Shown here in pieces: positions 1 through 7,224 of a DNA stretch of 13,151 nucleotides (positions are counted from its first letter, which is position 1; each line of letters begins with the position of its first letter). The stretch comes from Lachnospiraceae bacterium (lineage in GTDB: Bacteria; Bacillota; Clostridia; Lachnospirales; Lachnospiraceae), in assembly GCA_024699395.1 (NCBI GenBank), contig JAILPU010000069.1, positions 1-13,151 of the forward strand, read 5' to 3'. The notes under the pieces were generated by a model. The model was given only the letters and a program-made list of their open reading frames with translations. It made no database searches and had not been told where the DNA came from. The position numbers were made by a program, and so were the translations under genes.

Positions 1-138
1 ACAACCGACCATGACCTTTCAGACCTTGATATCGGAAATGAAGGAAGCGTAAACATTCTTACGGGAAACCGTACCGTGTTTGATTATTTTGCAGAGCCCT
101 TTACCGACGGCCTTAAGGACAGCCTCAAAGAGAAATAA
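1..138 (+). CDS. C-terminal end of a probable HlyD-family secretion adaptor (partial)
   Basis: Frame 1 is open from the first base to a TAA at 136-138, giving the last 45 residues of a protein whose start lies outside the window. The tail reads as a small beta segment (IGNEGSVNILTGNRTV) followed by FDYFAEPFTDGLKDSLKEK. This pattern, a short beta strand, a TG.RTV.DY motif and an amphipathic end closing on SL(K/R)E(K/R), is typical of the C-terminus of HlyD/type I secretion membrane fusion proteins. Those proteins link an inner-membrane ABC exporter to the outside. The assignment rests on this short tail only, and another membrane-fusion-like protein is possible. No clear terminator hairpin follows the stop codon. 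Confidence 0.5.
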   Translation, partial: TTDHDLSDLDIGNEGSVNILTGNRTVFDYFAEPFTDGLKDSLKEK

Positions 139-174
139 TCGATTTTCATGGCAACAAGTGACTTTTATTCTATC

Positions 175-251
175 AAAAACGGGGCAGAATTCATAAACAA
201 AACTTAAAAAACGGGGCAAAATCCGCCAAAAATATTTGCAAAAACGGGGCA
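175..251. repeat. Three direct copies of a 12-mer, AAAAACGGGGCA
   Basis: Exact copies of AAAAACGGGGCA lie at 175-186, 207-218 and 240-251. Start-to-start distances are 32 and 33 bases, close to three helical turns, so all copies would face the same side of the DNA. The next base is G, A and A. The flanking bases are mostly unrelated, which argues against recent duplication of a longer unit and for a selected short motif. Function is unknown; a protein-binding cluster is possible. Confidence 0.7.
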
Positions 252-305
252 AGACAGATATAGGAAAAAACTTAATATGTTTATGGATTTGTTAAAAATT
301 GAGAG

Positions 306-339
306 TAAAATAAATCAACCAATAGATAAAAATCATCAA
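306..339 (+). promoter_or_regulatory. Distal pair of AraC-type half-sites (candidate operator)
   Basis: TAAAATAAATCA (306-317) and TAAAAATCATCAA (327-339) share the pattern TAAAA-N3-ATCA and start 21 bases apart in the same orientation. The same two words recur in reverse order at 435-468. Paired direct half-sites about 21 bases apart are the usual target of AraC-family dimers. The distal pair lies 129-130 bases upstream of the proximal pair, a distance that could allow looping. The AT-rich background makes chance similarity a real concern, but the exact 12- and 13-base matches are notable. Confidence 0.4.
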
Positions 340-434
340 TAAAGCAAACAACATCCTTTGTAGATAAATACCGCAAAATCCTAAATATTTCGACCAAATT
401 CAGCACCTCGCTCACATCAAAACTGATTTTAGAT

Positions 435-468
435 TAAAAATCATCAAGAAATATATTAAAATAAATCA
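435..468 (+). promoter_or_regulatory. Proximal pair of AraC-type half-sites next to the leuA promoter
   Basis: TAAAAATCATCAA (435-447) and TAAAATAAATCA (457-468) start 22 bases apart in direct orientation. The second ends exactly where the candidate -35 box begins (469). AraC-family activators typically bind a direct-repeat pair whose downstream half abuts or overlaps the -35 box, so this layout fits activation or autoregulation by the AraC domain fused to LeuA. Binding itself is inference. Confidence 0.4.
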
Positions 469-497
469 TTGTATCGCTATAAACCTTGTGATAGTAT
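469..497 (+). promoter_or_regulatory. Candidate leuA promoter with extended -10
   Basis: TTGTAT (469-474) is a weak -35 box. It is followed after 17 bases by TAGTAT (492-497), preceded by TG at 489-490 as in extended -10 promoters. The poor -35 is consistent with dependence on an activator. It lies about 57 bases upstream of the leuA start codon. Confidence 0.35.
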
Positions 498-554
498 GTG
501 TGTAAATCACCAAAGTTTGATAAATAAAATTTTTAACATAACGGAGATAGGAAA

Positions 555-2591
555 ATGAGCGATACAAAGGTAAAAATAAGCGAAAAATACCAGAAGAGTT
601 ATTTTATGCCACCCGAAGTTACTTACGACTGGGTGAAGAAGGAGTCCATAGAAAAGGCGCCCATATGGTGCAGCGTGGACCTCAGAGACGGTAATCAGGC
701 TCTTATCGATCCCATGTCTTTGGAGGACAAGCTTGAGTTCTTTAAGATGCTGGTGGAGATAGGCTTTAAGGAGATAGAGGTTGGTTTCCCCGCATCTTCC
801 GATACGGAATATAATTTCATAAGAGCTCTTATTGAGAAAAATATGATTCCCGAGGATGTGACGATTCAGGTTCTTACTCAGGCGAGAGAGCATATTATAA
901 AGAAGACTTTCGATGCCCTTAAGGGAGCGCCTCATGCTATAGTGCATCTCTACAACTCCACTTCCAAGGAACAGAGAGAGCAGGTATTCAAGAAGGATAA
1001 GGAAGCTATTAAGAAGATAGCTGTAGACGGAGCAAAGCTTCTTAAGAAGATGGCCGATGAGACAGAGGGTAATTTCACCTTCGAGTACAGCCCCGAGAGT
1101 TTTTCACAGACAGAAGTGGATTATGCTCTTGAAGTTTGTAATGCGGTAATCGATGTTTGGGAGCCTACCCCCGATAGAAAGGTAATCATCAATCTTCCCA
1201 CAACCGTTCAGGTTGCAATGAGCCATGTATTTGCATGTCAGGTGGAGTATTGCCACAAGCATCTTAACAACAGAGAGAACGTGGTATTAAGCGTTCATCC
1301 TCACAATGACAGAGGTTCGGGAATAAGTGATGCGGAGTTCGGTGTTCTTGCGGGAGCAGACAGAGTGGAAGGTACACTTTTCGGAAACGGAGAGCGTACA
1401 GGTAACGTGGATATCGTAACTCTTGCTCTTAATATGATGACTCACGGTGTGGAGAGCGGACTTGATTTCAGCCATATCAATGCCATCAGAGGAGCTTACG
1501 AAGGCTTTACCGGAATGAAGGTTCACGAGAGAGCGCCCTATGCCGGGGATCTTGTGTTTACTGCATTTTCAGGTTCTCATCAGGATGCCATCAGTAAGGG
1601 TATGACCTATAGGCGTGAAGGCAAGAGTAAGAACAGATGGGATATCCCTTATCTTCCCATTGATCCCGCTGATGTGGGACGTGAGTACGAATCTGATGTA
1701 ATCAGAATTAACAGCGTTTCCGGTAAGGGCGGCGTTGCATTTGTACTTAAGCAGCATTTTGGTTTTGCACTTCCTCAGAAGATGAAGGAAGAGGTGGGAT
1801 ACCTTATAAAGGGCGTATCCGACAGAAGACATCAGGAGCTTTCTCCCAAGGAGATTTATTCTATTTTCGAGGAAACTTATTTAAAGCCCAGAGATGTTTT
1901 TGATATACCTTCCGTAGTCTTTACTCAGGAAAAGAATATAAAGGGCGACATCAAGATTAAGACCGCTACGGAGGAAAGACTTCTCCAGACAGCAGGAAAC
2001 GGACGTCTGGATGCGGTATCAAATGCCATTAAAATCTTCTTCGGTATTAATTATGAAATTGCGGTTTACGAAGAGCATGCTCTTACCAAGACCTCTGCTT
2101 CCAAGGCCGTTACCTATGTAGGTATCGTTCACGACGGTAAATTCTACTGGGGCGTTGGACTTGAGGACGATATTATCAAATCCTCCATTGCGGCTTTGGT
2201 GGTGTCAGTCAATAAGCTTCTCAAGGACGGCCATATAACCGAGGGAAGAGAGGAGCGCATTGTAGATATTATCAGCTATATCCAGAAAAATTACTCAACG
2301 GTAACTCTTGAGATCCTCACCGATGAGTTCAAGCTTTCCAAGCCCTACTTGTCCAAGTATATCAAGGAAAAAGCAGGGATGACCTTCCAGGAGGTTGTTA
2401 AGGAAGAGCGTATGAAAAAAGCCCGCACTCTTTTAAGGGAGACCACCGATACGGTGGAGGCTATCTCAGCAATTGTGGGTTATGAAAATGTGGAGCATTT
2501 CAACAGGCTCTTTAAGAAATCTTACGGCGTAACTCCCATTCAGTACAGAAGGACAAGCGCTGAGGAGTTAAAGAGAGAAGCCTCAAAGTAA
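555..2591 (+). CDS. leuA: 2-isopropylmalate synthase (type 2) fused to an AraC-family DNA-binding domain
   Basis: The enzyme half condenses acetyl-CoA with 2-oxoisovalerate to 2-isopropylmalate, the first committed step of leucine synthesis. The 678-residue protein starts at an ATG 7 bases after GGAGA (543-547). Residues about 1-400 form the HMGL-like TIM barrel: VDLRDGNQ at 41-48 (catalytic Arg44/Asp45), HPHNDRG at 248-254 (metal-binding His248 and His250) and GNGERTGNVD at 277-286. Residues about 465-558 form the leucine-binding LeuA_dimer domain, with GNGRLDAVSNAI at 481-492 and G-V-G-LEDDIIKSS near 533-544. Type 2 enzymes usually end near residue 560. Here the frame continues through about 565-666 with a full AraC/XylS domain: helix-turn-helix 1 around 583-627 (SKPYLSKYIKEKAGMTF) and helix-turn-helix 2 around 633-665 (VGYENVEHFNRLFKKSYGVTP). 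No stop or frameshift lies at the junction. Catalytic and allosteric residues look intact, so a bifunctional enzyme-regulator is likely. The gene stands alone between its own promoter and terminator. Confidence 0.95.
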   Translation: MSDTKVKISEKYQKSYFMPPEVTYDWVKKESIEKAPIWCSVDLRDGNQALIDPMSLEDKLEFFKMLVEIGFKEIEVGFPASSDTEYNFIRALIEKNMIPEDVTIQVLTQAREHIIKKTFDALKGAPHAIVHLYNSTSKEQREQVFKKDKEAIKKIAVDGAKLLKKMADETEGNFTFEYSPESFSQTEVDYALEVCNAVIDVWEPTPDRKVIINLPTTVQVAMSHVFACQVEYCHKHLNNRENVVLSVHPHNDRGSGISDAEFGVLAGADRVEGTLFGNGERTGNVDIVTLALNMMTHGVESGLDFSHINAIRGAYEGFTGMKVHERAPYAGDLVFTAFSGSHQDAISKGMTYRREGKSKNRWDIPYLPIDPADVGREYESDVIRINSVSGKGGVAFVLKQHFGFALPQKMKEEVGYLIKGVSDRRHQELSPKEIYSIFEETYLKPRDVFDIPSVVFTQEKNIKGDIKIKTATEERLLQTAGNGRLDAVSNAIKIFFGINYEIAVYEEHALTKTSASKAVTYVGIVHDGKFYWGVGLEDDIIKSSIAALVVSVNKLLKDGHITEGREERIVDIISYIQKNYSTVTLEILTDEFKLSKPYLSKYIKEKAGMTFQEVVKEERMKKARTLLRETTDTVEAISAIVGYENVEHFNRLFKKSYGVTPIQYRRTSAEELKREASK

Positions 2592-2614
2592 TTATAATAA
2601 TATGATATTCAAGA

Positions 2615-2653
2615 ACCCTCTTTACCGGGCGAACCGGTAGGGAGGGTCTTTTT
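2615..2653 (+). terminator. Intrinsic terminator after leuA
   Basis: A 14-base-pair stem, 2615-2628 with 2634-2647 and two G-U pairs, closes a GCGAA loop and is followed by a T-rich tract ending at 2653. It lies 24 bases after the leuA stop. Confidence 0.9.
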
Positions 2654-2672
2654 GAAAAAAGTGTGAAAACAG

Positions 2673-2701
2673 TTCCCTTTTATTAAAAAATAGTTTAAAA
2701 T
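2673..2701 (+). promoter_or_regulatory. Weak promoter candidate for the foldase gene
   Basis: TAAAAT at 2696-2701 matches the -10 consensus at five of six bases. The best -35 at 17-base spacing is TTCCCT (2673-2678), which is poor. A promoter is needed here because a strong terminator lies just upstream, but the exact boxes are uncertain. Confidence 0.3.
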
Positions 2702-2752
2702 ATCAAAGGATGTCCAAAGACATTGAGTAATACATGAAGGGAGACATTTCTT

Positions 2753-4426
2753 ATGTCTAAAGAAGAAAAGGTTACAGCAGAAAACAACGAAAAGGTCATT
2801 ACCAAATATGACCGAAAAGTAGAAAGAAGAGCACAGGAAAAGATTCAGGCCAGGAGAGACGCAAGGAACGGAAGGATTATAAGTATTTTAATCCTTGTTT
2901 TACTCGCAGGTTTTATTTTGTATTTCCCTGTTAGTAAGATTTGTGCACAAAAGCGTGCCGTATGTACTGTGGACGGAGATCCTATCAGTCAGATTGAGTT
3001 TGATTTCTTCTATAACGCGGCAATTAACAGCTATGTTAATTCATACCGCAGTTATCTTCAGTATATGGGACTTGATACTTCAAAGGATCTTTCTCAGCAG
3101 ATGTATGATGAGAATATGACATGGAAAGATTACTTCGAAGAGCAGGCTGTCAATACCATTGTTAATCAGAAGGGTATGCTCAAGAAGATAAAAGAAGAGG
3201 GATTTAAATACGATGCGGATAAAGATTTTAAGGATTACGTTGAAAGCTTAAAATCTCAGGCAAAGGAAAATGATACCACTGTTTCAAAGCTTATAAAGGA
3301 CGATTTCGGTCAATATGCTACTTTGAAATCCATTGAGCGTTTAAAGAAGGAATCCATTCTTGTATCGGAATATATGATAGACAAGAAAAAGACCTTTGAG
3401 CCCACCGAAGAAGAAGCTGAGGCAGTTTACGCAGAAGACACATCAGAGTATGATTGCGTAGATTACAAATTTATTCTGGTAAATGCAGAACTTCCCACAG
3501 AGCCCACAGAACTTGCAGAGGAAGGCGCAGCTGTTGACGAGGACGGCAATTACACTCCAAGCGACGCGGAGAAGGAAGCAGCTATGAAGGTTGCCAAGGA
3601 AGAAGCCGACAGTAAGTTGGAGGCTCTTGATTCTGAAGGTGAGGAGCGCACCGGAATCAGAAAGTCATCTGTAAGCTCAGTTATTGTTGACTGGCTCTTT
3701 GATGATTCCAGAAAAGCGGATGATACCACTGTTATAGAGGATACAAGCTCCAACAGATATTATGTTCTTAAATTCATAGGCCGTTATCGCAATGATAAAG
3801 AGACAGCCAATCTCAGAGTTATCTTTACCGATACCGATCCTGCAACAGTTTATGACGAGTTTATGGCAACTGCCAAGACAGAGGATGATTTCAAGGCACT
3901 CTTTGAAAAATATGATGTAAGCGGTCTTGACGATGAGGGTCTCCTTGAAAATGCTTCCGATCAGGATCTTGTATATGAGGATCTTGTAAGTTGGGTATCA
4001 GACGCAAACAGAAAAGTCGGAGATGTGGAGAAGTTCTCCAATTCAGACGCCGATGAATCCGGCAATGTTAGTTCCGGATACCTTGTATACTATCTTGGAA
4101 AGGGTCTTCCCACATGGAGAACAGAGATTAACAGCTCAGTTTCCACAGAAAAGCTTAATGAGTATATGGAAGAAGTTGCAGATACCATTAAGGTAGAGGA
4201 TCCCAAGGGCAATCTCAATTATCTTAAGGTAAGAGCCGAACAGGAGGCTCAGGCATCTGAGGAGGCTACTGTTTCCGACAGCGATGCTACTGCCGATTCT
4301 GAGGCAGCAGTTGAATCCAAAGAGGAAGTTGAGGCAGATGACGCTGATGCAGAAGCTGATGCTGAAGAAGCTGACGTTAATACCGAGGCTGAAGACGCAA
4401 ATGTAGAAGCCGAGGCTGAAGAATAA
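2753..4426 (+). CDS. Membrane-anchored SurA/PrsA-like foldase with two parvulin-like modules and an acidic tail
   Basis: This 557-residue protein probably helps exported proteins fold on the outer face of the membrane. It starts at an ATG 9 bases after GGAG (2740-2743). Residues 1-40 are highly charged and cytoplasmic. Residues about 41-60 are one membrane segment with no lipobox, so it is a signal anchor rather than a lipoprotein. Residues about 68-215 resemble the helical SurA N-terminal chaperone region (TVDGDPISQIEFDFFYN near 72-88). Two parvulin-like modules follow. One runs about 238-344, opening with YKFILV and closing with VDWLFDDSRKADDTTVIE and a YYVLKF strand. The second, about 354-450, opens with LRVIF and closes with SWVSDANRKVGDVEKF and a YLVYYL strand. 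Neither shows a complete isomerase active site by eye, so the role may be mainly chaperone. Residues about 502-557 are low complexity (Glu, Asp, Ala). It is transcribed alone, between two terminators. Confidence 0.75.
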   Translation: MSKEEKVTAENNEKVITKYDRKVERRAQEKIQARRDARNGRIISILILVLLAGFILYFPVSKICAQKRAVCTVDGDPISQIEFDFFYNAAINSYVNSYRSYLQYMGLDTSKDLSQQMYDENMTWKDYFEEQAVNTIVNQKGMLKKIKEEGFKYDADKDFKDYVESLKSQAKENDTTVSKLIKDDFGQYATLKSIERLKKESILVSEYMIDKKKTFEPTEEEAEAVYAEDTSEYDCVDYKFILVNAELPTEPTELAEEGAAVDEDGNYTPSDAEKEAAMKVAKEEADSKLEALDSEGEERTGIRKSSVSSVIVDWLFDDSRKADDTTVIEDTSSNRYYVLKFIGRYRNDKETANLRVIFTDTDPATVYDEFMATAKTEDDFKALFEKYDVSGLDDEGLLENASDQDLVYEDLVSWVSDANRKVGDVEKFSNSDADESGNVSSGYLVYYLGKGLPTWRTEINSSVSTEKLNEYMEEVADTIKVEDPKGNLNYLKVRAEQEAQASEEATVSDSDATADSEAAVESKEEVEADDADAEADAEEADVNTEAEDANVEAEAEE

Positions 4427-4488
4427 GTAGTTTAAATCGATTCTGAGGTTTATGCAGAAGACGCTACCGAAAACTGATAATTAAATTA

Positions 4489-4521
4489 AAGACCTTTCTG
4501 CATAAGCGGAAAGGTCTTTTT
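4489..4521 (+). terminator. Intrinsic terminator between the foldase gene and cca
   Basis: A 13-base-pair stem, AAGACCTTTCTGC (4489-4501) with GCGGAAAGGTCTT (4506-4518) and one G-U pair, closes an ATAA loop and runs into TTTTT ending at 4521. Only three bases separate its end from the cca ribosome site, so cca expression must come from read-through or from a promoter that overlaps or precedes the hairpin. Confidence 0.9.
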
Positions 4522-4536
4522 ATAAAGGATGATTTA

Positions 4537-5781
4537 ATGAAGATCACAATACCCGACAATGCCAAATTCATACTGGAAAAATTACATACATCGGGTTACG
4601 AAGCCTATGTGGTGGGAGGCTGCGTACGAGACAGCATATTGGGCAGGAATCCTGCGGACTGGGATATAACAACAAACGCATCTCCCATGGAAGTGAAAAG
4701 CGTCTTTAAGAAAACGGTGGATACCGGCATTAAACACGGTACCGTTACGGTTCTTGTAAACAGGGAGGGCTACGAAGTCACCACCTACAGAATTGACGGA
4801 GAGTATGAGGACAATCGCCATCCCAAGGAAGTCACCTTTACAAAGTCTCTTAAGGAGGATCTTAAGAGAAGGGACTTTACCATTAATGCCATGGCTTACA
4901 ATGAAACCCACGGTCTGGTGGATCTTTTCGACGGCATGGGTGACATAGAGAGGAAAACAATCCGCTGTGTTGGGGATGCCAATGAAAGATTTACGGAGGA
5001 TGCCCTGAGGATTATGAGGGCGGTGAGGTTTTCCGCACAGCTTGGCTACTCCATAGACGATAAAACAAAAGAGTCTGTCAGAATTAACAAAAACAGGCTT
5101 TCCTCCATAAGTGCCGAGAGAATAAGAGTTGAACTTGACAAGCTTTTATCTTCTCCCAATCCCGACTTTATTAAAAGGGCTTATGAGTACGGGATTATGG
5201 ATGTGATTATGCCGGAGTTTTCCGAAGCTTTTAAAGCCTTGGATGAGAAACAACAAGGCAGGTATCTTGACACACTTAAGGAAAGTAAGGCCGAAATACA
5301 GTTAAGGCTTTCCCTTTTCTTTGTTATAATGGGAGAAAACAAGGCACAGGAAGTATTAAAGAATCTTAAATATGATAACGCAACGAAAAACAGCGTCTTA
5401 AAAGTGCTTAAGGCTTTAAATGATTATCCAAAGCCTTTCTCAAAACCGGTGGAGGTGAGAATTTTCCTCAATGAAAGAGGAGAGGAAACCTTTAAGCTTT
5501 TTACGGATTGCTTTTGTTATCTTAAGGATTCTTTGTGGGACAGTGCATCTCTTTGTGAACTTAAAAGTGTTTATGATAAAATTAAAGACGACAATGACTG
5601 TTATTCCATGAAAGATTTAAAAATAACAGGAAAAGATCTCATGGATTTGGGAATCAATCCCGGAAAAGAAATGGGAGATTTGTTAAAAAAGCTTCTGGAT
5701 GAAGTGATTATAGACCCTTCTTTGAACAGTAAGGAGAGTCTTGTGGGGATTTTGAAAAAATGGGGAGCAATAAAGTGCTAA
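4537..5781 (+). CDS. cca: tRNA CCA nucleotidyltransferase
   Basis: This cytoplasmic enzyme adds or repairs the 3' CCA end of tRNAs without a template, using CTP and ATP. The 414-residue protein is a class II (bacterial) member. GGCVRD at 27-32 is the nucleotide-binding turn. D-W-D at 41-43 supplies the metal-binding carboxylates. RRDFTINAMA at 111-120 is the base-recognition motif. FTEDALRIMRAVRFSAQLGY at 152-171 is the neck-domain signature. The C-terminal half is helical and fits the tRNA-binding body and tail; no HD phosphohydrolase domain is visible. The ATG lies 7 bases after AAAGGA (4524-4529). The gene overlaps the start of the downstream lipoprotein gene, so the two are probably co-translated. 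Some bacteria split the work into A-adding and CC-adding enzymes, and sequence alone does not prove full CCA activity here. Confidence 0.95.
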   Translation: MKITIPDNAKFILEKLHTSGYEAYVVGGCVRDSILGRNPADWDITTNASPMEVKSVFKKTVDTGIKHGTVTVLVNREGYEVTTYRIDGEYEDNRHPKEVTFTKSLKEDLKRRDFTINAMAYNETHGLVDLFDGMGDIERKTIRCVGDANERFTEDALRIMRAVRFSAQLGYSIDDKTKESVRINKNRLSSISAERIRVELDKLLSSPNPDFIKRAYEYGIMDVIMPEFSEAFKALDEKQQGRYLDTLKESKAEIQLRLSLFFVIMGENKAQEVLKNLKYDNATKNSVLKVLKALNDYPKPFSKPVEVRIFLNERGEETFKLFTDCFCYLKDSLWDSASLCELKSVYDKIKDDNDCYSMKDLKITGKDLMDLGINPGKEMGDLLKKLLDEVIIDPSLNSKESLVGILKKWGAIKC

Positions 5782-7184
5782 AATCGATTTTATCATTTTT
5801 AAATAACAAAAGGGTTCTCTCAATAGGGGTTTTATGTTTGATTATGACAGGATGCGTAGGAGTAAACAAAAGGGGGAGTACTCCCAAACAGGGTAATTTT
5901 CCTGTTGAATCACCGGCGCCCTCGGAACAAAAAGCTCCGTTACTGTATGCTCCCGATGCCTACGACAGTGAGGATACCGCCACCGTTGTGGCTAAGAATG
6001 CAAAGGATGGGACCATCACTTTTCTTAACCATGATATACAGAGAAAGTACACCTTAAGTTACGACGGCACAACGGAATTCAAGGATAAATATATGCAGGC
6101 TGTTTCCGTCGGTCAGATTGAGTGCGGTGATGTGGTTAAGGTTAGATTCATAAAGGATAAAAAACATATCTCCTATGTGCAGCTTTCCGATGAGGCATGG
6201 AAACTTACGGAGGTTTCAAGATTTAATATAGATACCGATAAGAAGGAATTTGTCATCGGGAGGGATATATATAAGATAACCGACAATACAAGGGTATTTA
6301 CGGATGACAGGATTGCGGACATCTCTGAAATCGACAATACGGATGTATTGGACATAACGGGAGTAGACACTGAGATTCTCTCGGTTAAAGTTTCCACGGG
6401 TCACGGGTATTTGAGACTGGTGAATTCGGAAAAGTTTCTGGGGGGCTATATAGAGGTTGGTCAGAGCATTATTAAGAAAATTACCGACAATATGCTCTTA
6501 GTTGTACCCGAGGGTTCCTACAAGCTTAACTTCTCCGTTAAAGGGGGAGAGGGAACCAAGAATGCCGTTATAAAAAGAAACGAAGAAACCGTTGTGGATA
6601 TCGGGGATCTTGAGGTGGAGGAAATCAGAGAGGGAACCGTTGTATTTTCCACAGAGCCTGCAGGAATCACTTTATATATAGACGGCGAGTTAAAAGATCC
6701 TTCAGTTCCCATTCGCTTAGAGTACGGTCTTCACCAGATTTTGGCAAAAGCCGAAGGGTATAAATCCATAATCCGTTATATCAGGGTTGCCGCGGAATCT
6801 GCGGGAGTGGATATCGTTTTGGATAAGGAAGATGATGAGAGTGAAGGCGCTTCTGACAAGGACAATGAGAATGAGGGAAAAGTCACCGGAGACGCTCAGA
6901 CCATTGACGATAATGAGGATGCATCGGATGTATTAAATGCCATAAATGCCACCGGGGAATACAGTGTGTTTGTGGAGGCTCCCGTGGGTGTTGAAGTATA
7001 TGTGGACGGAAATTATGTGGGAATATCACCCGTTAAGTTTCCGAAGACTGCCGGAAGCCATGTAATAACCCTGAGGAAGGAAGGATATGTCATTAAGAAC
7101 CATACGGTTGTCATAGATGATACTTTAAAGGATATATCTTATTCCTTTTCCGATCTCGAACTGTCTGCATCCCTTCAATATTGA
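5775..7184 (+). CDS. PEGA-domain lipoprotein, function unknown
   Basis: The protein has a short basic N-terminus (LNNKRVL), a hydrophobic stretch and a lipobox ending MTGC, so it should be exported and lipid-anchored at the membrane's outer face. I chose the GTG at 5775 because GGGGAG (5762-5767) lies 7 bases upstream. An in-frame ATG at 5760 would add five residues and enlarge the cca overlap from 7 to 22 bases. In the longer numbering, the anchoring Cys is residue 32. Residues about 70-145 and 153-218 look like two related small beta modules (GTITFLNHDIQRKYTLS and KEFVIGRDIYKITDN). Two PEGA domains follow at about 292-355 and 400-468, with the typical G..VYVDG and G.H.I.L.KEGY elements, separated by an acidic linker (356-392). 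PEGA domains are common in cell-surface proteins and are thought to mediate wall or surface contacts. The link to cca is positional only. Confidence 0.8.
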   Translation: MLKSILSFLNNKRVLSIGVLCLIMTGCVGVNKRGSTPKQGNFPVESPAPSEQKAPLLYAPDAYDSEDTATVVAKNAKDGTITFLNHDIQRKYTLSYDGTTEFKDKYMQAVSVGQIECGDVVKVRFIKDKKHISYVQLSDEAWKLTEVSRFNIDTDKKEFVIGRDIYKITDNTRVFTDDRIADISEIDNTDVLDITGVDTEILSVKVSTGHGYLRLVNSEKFLGGYIEVGQSIIKKITDNMLLVVPEGSYKLNFSVKGGEGTKNAVIKRNEETVVDIGDLEVEEIREGTVVFSTEPAGITLYIDGELKDPSVPIRLEYGLHQILAKAEGYKSIIRYIRVAAESAGVDIVLDKEDDESEGASDKDNENEGKVTGDAQTIDDNEDASDVLNAINATGEYSVFVEAPVGVEVYVDGNYVGISPVKFPKTAGSHVITLRKEGYVIKNHTVVIDDTLKDISYSFSDLELSASLQY

Positions 7185-7224
7185 TCAAAATAGCATAAAA
7201 TCGGGCTTTTTTAGGGGAAATTGC

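Larger units (their letters stand above)
139..554. other. Long AT-rich intergenic region upstream of leuA
   Basis: These 416 bases hold no convincing gene. Two separate kinds of repeat are visible: three copies of AAAAACGGGGCA at 175-251, and four AT-rich half-sites at 306-468. A promoter candidate at 469-497 and the leuA ribosome site at 543-547 follow. There is no T-box motif (no GGGTGG.ACC-like segment) and no leader peptide with runs of leucine codons, so the usual leucine attenuation systems are not evident. Confidence 0.6.

Noticed and set aside
19..252. Minus-strand frame of 77 codons over the left edge
   Set aside because: It lies antisense to the HlyD-like end and across the repeats, with no ribosome site; the apparent repeated protein motif only reflects the DNA repeats.
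208..342. Open stretch of 44 codons through the G-rich repeats, reading KTGQ twice
   Set aside because: It has no ribosome site or start near its beginning, is interrupted just upstream by TAA and overlaps regulatory-looking repeats; it is most likely chance.
253..554. T-box riboswitch or leucine leader peptide upstream of leuA
   Set aside because: No T-box antiterminator motif, no leader ORF with leucine codon runs and no terminator hairpin before the leuA start.
7190..7215. Possible terminator before hup (T run at 7207-7212)
   Set aside because: Only about three base pairs could form before the T run, so no usable hairpin is present.
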